DNA of 64,000 bases from Chytriomyces cf. hyalinus JEL632 (GCA_025435555.1 JAIWWG010000024.1:1-64000); one strand, 5' to 3'; numbered from the stretch's first letter, positions 11,462 to 22,150 are shown. Program-made: numbers and translations. Notes: generated by a model not told the origin, from the sequence alone.

Positions 11462-12226
11462 TCAGATTTCAACAAACCCTCTCGTCTCAGCCTTCCCAAG
11501 AAACACGTCCAACACACCGCTTCCACCAGCCAACGGCGAGACATTGGACACCAGCCACAGCACATACAAGCACGTGACACCGTTGCCCAGCAGCAAAAGA
11601 CCCAGCACCCACAACACCGTGGCGCCCCAGCGACGACCGAGTGCGCCTTCCTTCACAATCACAAACAGAACCACAACTTGGATCCCGACAAGCACATCCA
11701 CGAACGTGACTTTGGACCAGACGTCGTTCAGGATGAAGGAGAAGCCCGGGTCTCCCGACGCAATAGCCCGGATGCAAATTGCCGTGTAGAAGATGAGGGT
11801 CACGGAAGTGAAGGCGACAAGCACGGGTTTAATGTACGGAGATCCGTTAACAGACGGTCCAGCATGAGAATCGAGTGGGTTTGCAAGAGGGAGGAGCGCA
11901 TCGATCATCCATGTTCCAGGCGAAACTAGGATGTAAAACACAAAGAGTGGCACTGTCACGACGTTGCCCAGAAAGAAGCACGCGCTGCAAGTTGCGATGG
12001 CAGCCAGAGTCGTCTTGGAACGAGCTGTAACGTATGCAAAAACGAACGGCATTGCTGTGACATAGTCTACCAGAGCTGAGGTGGCCCACGCGTTGCTCAG
12101 GATGCTTTTGAAGCCTTGTCCGAGAGAGACGTCCGAGGTAAGGGCGCGGATGAGGAGCTGGGCAAAGTAGATGGTTGGGCCGAGGAGAAAGGCCGACACT
12201 GCGAGTTTGAAGGGCGTGACGGTCAT
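11462..12226 (-). CDS. DUF1475-like multi-pass membrane protein
   Basis: Intronless, 254 aa from the ATG at 12226 (MTVTPFKLAVSAFLLGP); an ATG 54 nt upstream is possible but adds a charged leader. The protein is two similar halves: each has a Trp, then V/LVD followed by a hydrophobic helix (WATSALVDYVTAMPFVFAYV and WSKVTFVDVLVGIQVVVLFV), a basic loop, and a Gly-Asn-bearing helix (FFLGNVVTV; LLLGNGVTCLYVLW). The same duplicated plan and VDxY-like motif occur in the DUF1475 family, best known in plants and algae, whose function is not known. Seven or eight membrane segments are likely. Assigned by pattern only. Confidence 0.6.
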   Translation of the reverse strand: MTVTPFKLAVSAFLLGPTIYFAQLLIRALTSDVSLGQGFKSILSNAWATSALVDYVTAMPFVFAYVTARSKTTLAAIATCSACFFLGNVVTVPLFVFYILVSPGTWMIDALLPLANPLDSHAGPSVNGSPYIKPVLVAFTSVTLIFYTAICIRAIASGDPGFSFILNDVWSKVTFVDVLVGIQVVVLFVIVKEGALGRRWGATVLWVLGLLLLGNGVTCLYVLWLVSNVSPLAGGSGVLDVFLGKAETRGFVEI

Positions 12227-12472
12227 TGTTCTATTTTGAAGTGTGATTTGAAATCCTTTGGATCCTATTTTCCGATACATTTTGTGGTCAACTAACTGAC
12301 GCTTTGTGGGACCGATGCCGTTGTTTTAACGCGCCTTAAAACATGCGCGAAACAGACAGGTTGGTTTGGATGCTGGCACTCACAGCAAAAACAGCTGCTT
12401 GCGGTGGCTGACTTTGTTGGCCCTTCAAATTTATCAAATGCAACCCGAACAACATACGGGACCTTCCGCCAT

Positions 12473-13276
12473 TTATTCACCAATGGCCGCAATAGAATCA
12501 AACACAATATTGTAGTCCCCCTTCTGCGCGTCAAAGTAGCTCTGAATCATGATCGAAAACACTTGAATATTGGACAGGTCCAGTTTCGGCATTTTGGATG
12601 GGTCCGTGACCTCCCTTCCACGGTAATAAGGCTTAAATGCAGTAAACGGTGCATCAAAGACTTGCTGTGACGATGAATTGCGAGTTTCAAAGTTGTACTT
12701 GAATTCTGTGGGGAAAGAGGGAGCCCCTTCACCAATCATGCTCAGCATCAGGCCCTTTGAATAAACTCACCAACTGAAGACTCCAGGCGTCCATCGGGTC
12801 TTCTTTCCTGCTGACTGTTTTTGAGATTGATTGAGTAACGCATTCCATCCGCCTTTGCAACGACAACTCGGATCCCACTGAACAAGGAGAGGTCAAAGTT
12901 GACGTATCTTCGGACACTCGCAAACCCTGCTCCACCAAGCGTCGATGTGTCGAGAGTGCCAGAGAAGCGGGCTGTCTGGTTCATGATCTAAAAAACGCCA
13001 AAGCACAGTCAGTATACACCAATTCGTTCACAGTTCATCATGCACCCCTTTCAAAACGATTCTTACATCCAGCGCGGCTGTTGAGGATCCACCTCGCACG
13101 GCGTCTGTGACGGGGGTCCACTGTGAGGGTGGACCCCACAACTCACCGCCGAACAAGGTCTCTGCCACCGTGTACACACCCATCGGTTGCTGGTTGGACG
13201 TGCTCGATGTTTGCGCGACGACTGCAGCTGTGAGGAACGCAGTGAGGGCCGTGAGAACTTCTGCAACGCGAACCAT
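12473..13276 (-). CDS. CIA30 (NDUFAF1-type) domain protein with a signal peptide
   Basis: Three exons: 13067-13276, 12771-12987, 12473-12705 (219 aa), phases consistent. The CIA30 fold is seen from FGGELWGPPSQWTPVTDAVR GGSS, through FSGTLDTSTLGGAGFASVR, the strand with LSLFSGIRVVVAKADG, YNFETRNSSSQQVFDAPFTA and ends in IQVFSIMIQSYFD. NDUFAF1/CIA30 helps assemble the membrane arm of complex I, but the domain also occurs in other carbohydrate-binding-like proteins. Here the N-terminus (VLTALTAFLTAAVVAQTSS) looks like a secretory signal peptide with an Ala-x-Ala-like end and few Arg, unlike a mitochondrial presequence. A secreted or ER protein is therefore as likely as a complex I assembly factor. 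Confidence 0.8.
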
Positions 13277-13416
13277 GGGTGTTGGTGTGTGTTTGTTGAT
13301 TTCAAATAATCCAAAGAACATAAAGTGAGGTGTCGTACACATCGACAGACTCAACAACAAAAGAGAATCTCCTGCTCAATGCATGCATGCAGGCGCACCC
13401 TCCATATGTTCATGAA

Positions 13417-14651
13417 TCACTTCTTGACTTCAGCTTCCGTCTTCTTGTCGCCATCAGCGCCAACAACAGGGACAGACCCAGTTTCCACCAACGCACTTCC
13501 ATCCTCCTTCTTCTCTTCCTCTCTGTTTGTAATCTTGTTCTGAATCAGATTATGCAACGCGATCACGGCACGCACAAGACTGCTCAAATACACCACAAGC
13601 AGTTCATCATTCGTGCTAACAGCGAAACCCGCAACCGTCTCCTTCTTTTCCAAATTCGGCAGCAAGTTAAACATGTCTTGCAGATTATAGAGAATTGCAT
13701 GGTTCACGGGCAGTGTGCCGGCGGCAACTTTTCCGAGGTATGCGTGAATATCTGCCAGGCGGTTGTGCAGGCCCTTGAGGGAGTCAAGTTGGTCCGTGAT
13801 TTGGGTGCTGAGTGTGCCAACGATATTGTCTTTGATATCGCGCAGAAGGTGTTCGACACCGATTTCTTCAGATTCTTCGGCTTCGATAGAGGAAGGGAGG
13901 TGCATGAATGTGTTTGTTGTGGCAGTACCATCCTGTTGACTTGCTTTAAGTGGCCAGATCCAAACCAACACCAAAAAAAGGGGCTGATGTCGAAAGCATC
14001 GCGAGAGAAGTAAAGCATTGAAACAAACTCACATCATGCACTTCTTCAATGGCAAAGTATGCGTCCGTTGGAATCCCAATATCGCGTGGCCGCACATCAA
14101 TAATGACCAATGCAGGGTTGGGAATATATCGCTTAAATAGTTGATTGATTTCGAGGTCAGACGGACGCAGTTTCGGACCGGTGTGGTACCATCCAACCAT
14201 CTTTTCTTTGGCTGAGCGCAGAGGGAAAAGAATTAACGCGCGTCTCGGGAGAGAGTCAAAACAAACACAAGCAGTGAGAAATAGAGGATTTGGTATACGC
14301 ACCATTCACTTTCTTGCACATGTCGTACATCGCTTCGTGGTAGTTGTGGTCCAGAAACCAGACCGAGCTATCCTTTTCGTCCTCTTCGAAGGGAACTTGA
14401 AACATGGAGCGCAGCCACCGAAGGATCACATAGTCAGCATTCCATGTACAAACATCCAAAACGTTTCCAAGTAATAAAATTCGCTCACGCGCGTATGAGT
14501 TGGCGACATTGACCGTATCGCCGTTGACTTGGCCCAACAACACTCCGACAACTCGTTTGTTTGTGTTGCGTGCGACTCGGAAGAAGTGGTCCACGACACT
14601 CAGAAGAACGAGCGGATGAACGACGACTTTTGTTGGCAGCACTTCCACCAT
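13417..14651 (-). CDS. RPN8: 26S proteasome regulatory subunit RPN8 (PSMD7)
   Basis: Four exons: 14489-14651, 14303-14395, 14211-14211 through 14033 (14033-14211), and 13417-13932 (951 nt, 316 aa). Rpn8 is the non-catalytic MPN partner of the deubiquitinase Rpn11 in the proteasome lid. Seen are [83 protein letters not shown] and LLPNLEKKE. The JAMM metal-binding histidine pair is not kept (WYHTG rather than the H-x-H pair), as expected for Rpn8. The tail is charged (KKTEAEVKK). It is divergent from the M20 peptidase gene, with 120 bp between starts. One of three proteasome genes in the window. Confidence 0.96.
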
Positions 14652-14771
14652 TTTATTTTTAAAGTTTTCTGTTGTCGTCGCGTGTATTTATTCAGCATCG
14701 CACGGCTGTATCTTCTACGCCAGCAGTAACGTTGATTTCTCTGCAATGCGCGAATCGAGACCACAACGGGC

Positions 14772-16761
14772 ATGCTGTATTTTGGACCGATGGGTTGGGA
14801 GAAACCAAAAAAAAGACTGCAGGAAATGAAGGCCAGCGCCACTCATCTCCGCCAACGCCCACTCGTCAGCGTGCTCCTGCCTGCCACCTTCTTCATTCTC
14901 CTTCTGCAGTCTGTGCATCAGTTTGGCCTGCCGACATTCAGCTTCAACTCCGCACCAAAAAACACGACCAGAACATGCGTTCAATGCGAACCACTTGCGC
15001 CCGCATTCAATCCGGCACTCTCAATTGCACGTTTCAACGAGGCGCAATTTATTGCGGCGGCGTCCTTGCATCTCTCGGCCGCAGTGCAAACACGAACTGA
15101 GTCGTTTGACGAGGAATTCCACGGTGACGAGTATGAGCGAGTCTTTGCCCCGTTCCGTCGTTTCCACAGTCTTTTGCAAGAAAACTACCCGTTGGTTCAC
15201 TCTCATCTGGAACGAACTATCGTTGCAAACTATTCACTTCTCTATACCTGGAAGGGGTCAAATTCATCAGCCGCGCCTCTGATTCTCATGGTACCTGCAT
15301 TTCGTTTGTTCTAGATGTGTTTCTTACTAATCCGCTTGCTTTAGGCCCATATTGATGTTGTCCCAGTACTTCCCGACACTGTTGATCAATGGACTCATGA
15401 TCCATTCGGTGGAACAATTGATACCGAGGGTGGATTCGTTTGGGGACGCGGCGCAGGGGACAACAAAGCCAACTTGATTGGTATCATGGAAGCAGTTGAG
15501 CAGCTTCTTAAGGCTGGTTGGTCGCAACCAACTCGCACCGTGTATCTTGCCTTTGGCCATGATGAAGAAAGCTTTGGATCTGGTATGTTGCTCCGTCAAG
15601 TATAGATGTAAGACCATCTTATTAAACGATTTGATAACAGGTGGTCTTGCCCTTGCTAAACATTTTGAGGAAAAGCTTCGTCTTGCGGGGAAAGTGGGTC
15701 TCATCGTTGATGAAGGGAGTGGCCATATTAATTTGCTAGGGCTCCCAATTGAAGCTGTGAGTGTATCAGAGAAGGGGTGAGAACGCAGTTTTGTTTCAAC
15801 AAAGTTGCCGCACCATCTGAAATCACTTTTGTCCAGATATGTTGACGTGGATATCATTGTGGAAACTAAAGGTGGCCATTCCTCTGTTCCTCCCAAACAC
15901 ACTGGCATTGGATACAGTGCGCTGCTGATTGAAGCACTTGAATCCCAAGAACTTGAAGCAAAAGTCTCTGCGGAAAATCCATTCATTGGCGCACTTCGCT
16001 GCTATGCAGAGCATGCACCCAGTCCAGATCCATTCATTCAATGGGCTTTGGATAATCTGCCTGCCTCTGGTCCTCTTCTCATTGAAAAAATGGAACAAGT
16101 CCTTCCGCACAGCAGCATCATTTTCAAAACCACCCAGGCCGTTGATGTCATTCGTGGAGGATTGAAAGTGAATGCTCTGCCTGAAAAAGTGGTCACCACA
16201 GTCAACTACCGAATCTCATCTGACTCTTCGCTGCAAGAAATGGAGGACTTTTACCACAAGGCATTGAGCAAAGTTGTTCACCAGCAACGGCTGAATATTA
16301 CCATTCAAAGCTTCAGTCATCCTGCACATGGATCAAAAAGCATGGAGTGGCCAGATGCTGTTGGAAAAGTCACTATTTCTCCAAAGCTTGGTCTTGAGCC
16401 CAGCCCAATCAGTCCATTTCATACTTCAAAAGACCCTGGTTGGTCAGTCCTGGAGGGAACAATTCATCACATTGCATTGAATGAATCACCGTCGAACAAC
16501 GTCATTGTAGCTCCATTCCTGATGGGCGGAAACACTGATACCAAATCATACTGGAACTTGAGCAAAAGTATCTATAGATACGGTACTTACACACTCTTTT
16601 TTTTTGTGATTGGTTCTGCTGAAAATAACCTCGCCATTTTGTCAGGAGCTGCTGGGGGTGAAAATATCCACACAGTGGATGAACATGTGTCCATTGCAGA
16701 CTTTATCAAAGGGATCAAGTTCTACCATGAGTTGATTCGCAACTGGAGTGCGCTGGAGTGA
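14772..16761 (+). CDS. M20 family carboxypeptidase (CPS1/PM20D1-like), membrane-anchored
   Basis: Five exons: 14772-15290, 15345-15582, 15641-15776, 15837-16582, 16646-16761 (584 aa). A cytosolic basic N-terminus precedes a signal anchor (VSVLLPATFFILLLQSVHQF), as in yeast vacuolar carboxypeptidase S. Metal ligands and catalysis are visible: AHIDVVPV (first His and Asp), WGRGAGDNKANLIG (bridging Asp), FGHDEESFGSGG (general base Glu and ligand), DEGSG, and a C-terminal GENIHTVDEHV (last His). The lid domain contains TKGGHSSVP. It probably trims peptides C-terminally or acts on N-acyl amino acids in the vacuole or secretory path. All five phases agree. Confidence 0.9.
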
Positions 16762-16977
16762 ACACTTTCTCCGTGTAAACTCTTGCTTATATTTTTGGAT
16801 TTAACGACGCGTGAACACTGTTTCTTGCTGAAAATAAATAGTTTAATAAAGTTAGAAAGAGGGTTGGACAGGCGGGAGACGGCCATCTGATGCTGCTTGC
16901 TCTTAAACACAGACAGGTTCTCCTTTGTGGATTCTGTTCCAATAATTTGAAACGGGAATTTGTCCTTGAAAATTAAA

Positions 16978-17817
16978 ATGCCAGTTTCGAATATACCAAA
17001 GATGCACAACCCGCTCTTTGTGCGCATGGCCGCCTTCGACGACGGCTGCCTCGTCACGTCTGTCCACTGCACCCCAGAGTTCCTGCTCTGTGTGCGCGCT
17101 GTCTCCCTTGTCTTTGTGGCTGCAACGTTCGTGGCCTCTTTGGTCAGAGCAAAGGGGCCAACGTACGGCGAATTCTCAAGCTGGAACATGTTCAGTACCC
17201 TGGTATACTTGGCAGTAGCCGTATTCAACTCGTTCAAGTTTGTCCGGAGCGATGAAAACACATCACTCTTGAACTCGAGACACGCAGTCATTCGATACCT
17301 AATTTGGCTCAGTTACGTCATTCCCGCCGCCAACTCACACGCAATCTTTGTCCTGTTCCTCGCCACTTCAACATCCCAACTATCGGGGCAAGACGCACTT
17401 TCAACATGGATCACCCTTGGTCTAAACGCGGGACCTTTTGCAGTGATGCTGTCCGAACTACTGATGAATCGCATACCCGTTTCTTTCACATTCATCATAC
17501 CGTACTCTATCTATGGTCTGCTGTACCTTGGCGCCATGTTTGGGTTTCATGTCATGCAAAACCAGTGGCCGTACGAATTGCTCGACACGAGTCGCGATTA
17601 TGCTGCCGCCTACTACGCAGGTGTTATTGCCGCGTTTGTTGTATCATTTTTGGTGGTTGCGCTTGTGCATCAAGGGCGGGACAGGAGGAGGAATCGGATT
17701 GGAATGGTTGCGATCCAGTCCAACTTTGGAATGGGAAGAATAGCCCGGACCGAGGCTGGCGTTGCTGTTGTTGCTGGGTCTGAGCAAGAGTCCGAAAGCA
17801 ACACTGTTTACTTGTAA
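16978..17817 (+). CDS. Rolling-stone/AIG1-like membrane protein, tandem copy 1
   Basis: Intronless, 279 aa from the ATG at 16978. About six or seven membrane spans: FLLCVRAVSLVFVAATFVAS, WNMFSTLVYLAVAVFNSFKF, YLIWLSYVIPAANSHAIFVL, a span at LGLNAGPFAVMLSELLMNR, IPYSIYGLLYLGAMFGF, and AAYYAGVIAAFVVSFLVVAL, followed by a basic tail (RDRRRNRIG). The order FSSWNMFSTLVYLAVAVFN, W-x-Y around the third helix, ITLGLN, then LLDTSRDYAAAYY matches the plan of the Rolling stone and AIG1/FAR-17a-like families. Function in fungi is unknown. It is the upstream member of a tandem pair with the gene at 17,893 (same strand, 75 bp gap). Confidence 0.6.
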   Translation: MPVSNIPKMHNPLFVRMAAFDDGCLVTSVHCTPEFLLCVRAVSLVFVAATFVASLVRAKGPTYGEFSSWNMFSTLVYLAVAVFNSFKFVRSDENTSLLNSRHAVIRYLIWLSYVIPAANSHAIFVLFLATSTSQLSGQDALSTWITLGLNAGPFAVMLSELLMNRIPVSFTFIIPYSIYGLLYLGAMFGFHVMQNQWPYELLDTSRDYAAAYYAGVIAAFVVSFLVVALVHQGRDRRRNRIGMVAIQSNFGMGRIARTEAGVAVVAGSEQESESNTVYL

Positions 17818-17892
17818 AATAAAGTGTTCAAAGTGCCCTGTTAAATTGAGTGGACGTCAATCGTGACATGAAATTTATTCTTGACTCCAAGC

Positions 17893-18738
17893 ATGCAACT
17901 CCTTCAGCGCTTGCGTCCACGCATGGACCTCTTCGACATGCAAACCATGGTCACTTCGACCCGTCTGTCCCCAGTCCACCTGCTCTGTCTGCGCGCCTTC
18001 CTGCTTGCCTATGCTCTGACCGCCCTTCTCGCCACCATCTCAACCGGGACCCTTTTTTACGGCTACTTTACAAACTGGACTCTGCTCGGTATCAACATGT
18101 ATCTCATGGTGGCTGTATACAACACCGCCTGCTACATTTCAAGCCAAGACGCCCTGGCCAAGATGAACAGCCGCCCTGTTGCCGTGCGCTACATCAACTG
18201 GATGCTGTACATGGTCCCCGCTGTGTCTTGCTACATTGTTTCTATTGTGTACTGGTCTCTCATCTTTCCCTCCTCCAAAGAAAAGAATGCATTCTCCATG
18301 TGGTATGTGCCAAGCCGCCTTGTGTCACTGCTTCAAAGTAAACGAGCTTGCACAAAAAAAACAAAAAAAAACAGGGTGACAGCCAGCCAGCACGCCGCCA
18401 ATTCCATCATCATGATCTCAGAACTTATTTTCGGTTGCATTCCATTGGCGTATGCACACCTGCCGACGTTCTTGCTGATTGCGTTTCTGTACCTCGGCAT
18501 CACTTTGATTTTCCACGCAAAGACGGGAATCTGGGCATACAGCTTTCTTGACACTAGCAAATCTGGGGCTTGGATGTACTATCTGGGTGTGGGAGTGTTT
18601 TTTGTGATTGTGTTCTTTGGAATGACGTTTTTGCACAACTGGAGAGATGCACGTAGGGAGCGGTTGGGCATGGCGCCACGAGTTGCACAGTTTCAAGATA
18701 GAGACGCGGATAATGCGGTTGCTGATTCTACTAAGTAA
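17893..18738 (+). CDS. Rolling-stone/AIG1-like membrane protein, tandem copy 2
   Basis: Two exons, 17893-18302 and 18375-18738 (257 aa). The 72-nt intron keeps frame, so an unspliced reading would insert a Lys-rich loop. Splicing joins MW to VTASQHAANSIIMISELIFG, which aligns with TWITLGLNAGPFAVMLSELL of copy 1; copy 1 has no intron there. The helix plan is as in copy 1 (YGYFTNWTLLGINMYLMVAV, YINWMLYMVPAVSCYIVSIV, LLIAFLYLGITLIFHA, FLDTSKSGAWMYYLGVGVF), with a basic then acidic tail. FTNWTLLGINMYL is very like the Rolling stone signature. Start is the ATG at 17893. Confidence 0.62.
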   Translation: MQLLQRLRPRMDLFDMQTMVTSTRLSPVHLLCLRAFLLAYALTALLATISTGTLFYGYFTNWTLLGINMYLMVAVYNTACYISSQDALAKMNSRPVAVRYINWMLYMVPAVSCYIVSIVYWSLIFPSSKEKNAFSMWYVPSRLVSLLQSKRACTKKTKKNRVTASQHAANSIIMISELIFGCIPLAYAHLPTFLLIAFLYLGITLIFHAKTGIWAYSFLDTSKSGAWMYYLGVGVFFVIVFFGMTFLHNWRDARRERLGMAPRVAQFQDRDADNAVADSTK

Positions 18739-18876
18739 TAAATAATCGTAGCCAAGAATGGTAGGAATACTTTCGAAACAGCTGTTTTATACTAGATCGC
18801 AAATGAAACTGAAAAGATGAATTCCATGCGTGTGCATGGAATCGCGCCAGCCTTGATTGGCGCTGGAAAAGAATAA

Positions 18877-19184
18877 TCATTGGTCGTCCGGCGCCACAGA
18901 TGTTAATTGGATGAAGCCAAACACGTAGTACTCCTGCTCGACGGTAGTGTGAGGGAACAAATGTGGGAATTTCACCCAGATGACAGTGTCTGCAGTTCCT
19001 GGGAAGGTTTGATGTACACATTTTGGCAATGTGTAGCAGGAACCGTCTGAACCAGTTGCGTCTTCTGAGAATTTCTCTCCACGGCAGCACGTTTCCCGTC
19101 TTGGTTAACTTGTATATCGGCAAAGGCACCCGACAAGGAGAAGGGCGGAACAAAACGTGAAAGCCGTCACAGTATCTTTTCCAT
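18877..19184 (-). CDS. Candidate two-exon small protein, 78 aa
   Basis: A phase-consistent model: exon 19171-19184 (MEKIL) and exon 18877-19099, with a GTGACG donor and CCAAG acceptor. The second exon reads GSCYTLPKCVHQTFPGTAD, then TVIWVKFPHLFPH and EYYVFGFIQLTSVAPDDQ, which looks protein-like but matches nothing I know. Against it, the proposed ATG is only 28 bp from the divergent COX5 ATG. The coding frame of exon 2 is more credible than the exact 5' end. Confidence 0.27.
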
Positions 19185-19212
19185 TTTTCTGTGAAGTTGA
19201 CAAGACTTAAAA

Positions 19213-19831
19213 ATGAACTCTCTCAGCACAATTGGTCTCCGCACTGTGAAGATGTCCATGTCTCGCGGCATGTCCACTAGAGTCTCCGCTGCGTCGATCG
19301 CCGGCCTCGAAAGTCGCTGGGGGAAACTGCCCGAGGCCGAACAGGGAGCAATCGCTGACAGACTGGCCGTCGCAGAGAAGGCGGACTGGAAGAACATGTC
19401 CATGGAGGAGAAGCGGGCATGTGAGTCCTGATAGAGAGACGGGCGTCTCGTTTTAGCCTGCTCTTTCTTTCGGGAAGTGACTCACTGTGATACACACAGC
19501 ATACTACATCGCGTACGGCGAACACGGCGCCAGAAACCCAAAAGACCCCAACTTGACCAAGGCTGTCATGGCCTACTCATCGGTCTTTGTTTTGGTCGCA
19601 TTCGGAATGTACGCTTGGTGGCAAACTCGTTCGTATTTCAACTTGTCGAACTTTGTGGAGATCCTTGAACCCGCCCTTCTCAAACAAATCATTGCACATC
19701 TAACAGAGAAGCCTGTCGTTCGTACCATGACCCCTGAATGGAAGGCTGCCGAAGACGCACGTGCCATCGAACTGCAGCAGAACCCATTCCAGGGAGCATA
19801 CGCCGACGAGCTCAAGAAGCAGAGCAAGTAG
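19213..19831 (+). CDS. COX5: Cytochrome c oxidase subunit IV/V (COX5-type)
   Basis: Two exons, 19213-19420 and 19500-19831 (179 aa). Nuclear-encoded complex IV subunit of the mitochondrial inner membrane (COX4 in animals, Cox5 in yeast). An Arg/Ser-rich presequence (STIGLRTVKMSMSRGMSTR) is followed by the family motif WKNMSMEEKRA, then YYIAYGEHGARNP. One membrane helix (YSSVFVLVAFGMYAWWQTR) precedes an intermembrane-space tail with TMTPEWKAAEDARAIEL and NPFQG. Length is normal for fungi. The phase-1 intron falls just before the YYIAYGEHG motif. Confidence 0.93.
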
Positions 19832-20067
19832 AAGCATTGCCATCGTCGAAACCCTTTTTGCGCCGAGATGCTTATTCGAAGCACGTTGGCTTGTGTTCTT
19901 TCTTTTTTGTTTTTGTTCTGCATCCATGCGCCGTGGATGAGACTGACTGGACGCTTGAGTGTGAGCGACTTCTGACATTCTGAGAAGGCGAGGCGTAATA
20001 ATAAAAATACATATCCGTTCCAACAAGTCAATCGGGAAGCGAAGTTGATAAAATATTTATTTGCGAA

Positions 20068-20832
20068 ATGGCAGACGTTGTCTCAAAAGGTACTGGGCCC
20101 GCTTTTCCACAAACCAATCTCAACTGCGCACTTTGCCTTCAAAGGCGCCGACGGCTTCGTGCTGACCTACTACAAACTGTACGATACTCAGCGGCATATG
20201 CTGCATAAGCTGTACAAGGAGGACGCTGCGATTCTCTGGAATGGAAACGCATTTGCCGGCATCAGCTCCTTCAAAGACTCGTACCTACAGCTGCCCCCAT
20301 CAGGTTTTTCATGCGTTGCTTCAAATCCCTCGAAGATGGGCTCACTTTCCGATCGCTTTTTCTGCCTCTCCCACAAACGCACACTAGTTCACGAATACCA
20401 GACCTACGACGCACAGCAAGGTGATTTACCTAGCGATCGTTTCTTGTTTTCAGCGACAGTCATTCTTAAGCCATATCTCAACGATTCATTGAAACAAAAA
20501 AAAGTGGGCGACAGTAGCATTCTCGTTGTGGTAACAGGTACGAGACGTGCAAAGCAGCTTTTTGGGTTTTCAGCTCTTTCTCTCGATAAACAATGCATAT
20601 TGATGTAATCTGTTATCGCCTGCTGCGTAGGTGCTGTGAAGCTTGGCGACAAACCGCAGCCACGGCCCTTCAGTCAGACATTTGTGCTGAACCCAACCAT
20701 CGATGCAGACGGGAAAAAAGTTTGTAAGTCAAAGTTCTTCCATCGCCTGTTTTCAATTTGAATCCGCGGCTGATGACTTTATCCGTTGCGCCTGCAGATC
20801 TCGTTGGATCCGACACGTTCCGATTCACATAG
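20068..20832 (+). CDS. NXT1: NXT1/p15-like NTF2-fold mRNA export factor
   Basis: Six small exons: 20068-20089, 20145-20303, 20388-20420, 20505-20537, 20631-20723, 20798-20832 (375 nt, 124 aa), all phases consistent. NXT1 (p15) pairs with the NTF2-like domain of TAP/Mex67 to carry mRNA through nuclear pores. Diagnostic stretches are VLTYYKLYDTQRHMLHKLY, AAILWNGNAFAG, YLQLPPS joined to VHEYQTYDAQ, DSSILVVVTG, RPFSQTFVLNPT and YLVGSDTFRFT. Most fungi studied use Mtr2 instead, so an NXT1-type partner fits an early-diverging fungus. Two exons are only 33 nt long. Confidence 0.88.
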
Positions 20833-20964
20833 TTCGATCCATTTCCATGCCCAGCAATAAAAAAGGCAGCATACTTTGAATAGCGAGTCCAGTTTTTCGA
20901 AGAGTGTCGTTTATTTGATTGTTTTCCACGGATAGATGTTTCGCATTGACCGAGGTTGGTAAAA

Positions 20965-21570
20965 TCAGTGGTGACCATGGCCATGCGCATGAGGGTCTTT
21001 CTGGAATCTGAGACCACAGTATCCACATCCAACAGCCTCCCCGTCGTCCTGCAGTTTATGGCACACGTCAGAAACTCCCAGAAAAAAACGACCACTACAC
21101 GTACCAAGTTCAGGTACACTTTCGGGTGTCCCAAGGCACCACCACCTGTGAACAGATGACAATACAGCAGATCATTCAACACAGAGACATCGGACGTTCA
21201 TTGTTAAATATGCACGCACCTCCATCACACGACACCTTGCGACCCGCAACCATTTTGACAGGGACAGCAGCAATCAAGTCGATCGCGGCAATTGGATTTG
21301 GCTGATGTGGGGAACACAGCGAACAATGAGATATTGCGGAATGATTTATGTTTCGAATTGCACCTGCAAGGCCATGTTTGTCTGTTCGAATCTGAGATGG
21401 GAGAGAATGAGCGACCTGCAAGTATAATGCTCACGCTGTGTCAGTCACCTGGGGCCCGTCATCGCCGCCTGTCTGGTTGCTTGAGTCTTGCTCCAGGTCA
21501 CTGCACGGTTGGTCGACTGTGCAAGACCCGTGCTGTAACAGCGACGAGCGAATCGAAGAACTGGTTGCAT
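20965..21570 (-). CDS. NDUFS6: Complex I subunit NDUFS6 (13 kDa zinc subunit)
   Basis: Five exons: 21449-21570, 21364-21391, 21220-21301, 21105-21145, 20965-21048 (118 aa). Matrix-side subunit that binds zinc and is needed for late assembly of complex I. The presequence MQPVLRFARRCYSTG leads to GPRFEQTNMALQPNPIAAID, then [20 protein letters not shown] and CGYCGLRFQKDPHAHGHGHH. The CHCC zinc ligands (Cys in SCDGG, His in GHPK, two Cys in CGYCGL) are all present. Phases close exactly. The His-rich tail is unusual but short. Confidence 0.93.
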
Positions 21571-21641
21571 TTTGTTCTTTTTTTATTTACTTTTAACTTT
21601 ATTTAAATATCCTTTGGTCCGCTGTTCAAGGACTCTCTTCA

Positions 21642-22078
21642 TCATACCGAGATGCCCTCATTCATTCCCTGATGTATATCACGTACGCTTACACCAAAAA
21701 CGAGAATAGTGTGCACAGAGACGGGCTTGACTAACAGCGTTTGGACGCGTAGGAAATTGAGCGAGACGCCAGCCCAACAATGGGCATTTCCCGCCAGAGT
21801 TTTCTGATGCATGCGAGCCTTCGAATTGATGGGCGGCAGGCGGGCGATGTGGGGTGAAGCATCGTTCTCCGTCTGGGGAATGGACACAAAGCATTCCCGG
21901 TTCAAGGGTTGCTGAAATAGATGCTCAGAGTCGAGCACCAAGACGGACTGACTTTGCGTTGCAGCCTTCTCGCATCAGATTCTTGTTGATAGTCGGCGTA
22001 GACGTCGTCAATTCCAACGAATGGATCATGACCAACGATCGGGTTCGATGAGTAAAAATTAACGAGCAACAAAAACAT
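21642..22078 (-). CDS. Candidate small membrane or secreted protein
   Basis: On the minus strand an ATG at 22076-22078 opens a hydrophobic start (MFLLLVNFYSSNPIVG) followed by HDPFVGIDDVYADYQQESDA. A GTCAGT donor at 21947-21952 and an acceptor at 21912 would join this to a 270-nt exon (CFVSIPQTENDASPHIARLP and on), ending at 21642, with an AATAAA near 21600. The proposed intron is only 41 nt, shorter than others here, so the unspliced 56-residue version ending nearby is an alternative. No known family. Confidence 0.33.
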
Positions 22079-22150
22079 AAAAATGGTGACAGCCCAGTCT
22101 TTGTTCACGCGGCAACGACACCAACTTACTCAGGCAATTAGGCGGGCGCA

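Noticed and set aside
13417-14651. Active JAMM deubiquitinase (Rpn11)
   Set aside because: The HxH metal site is not kept and the sequence follows Rpn8 throughout.
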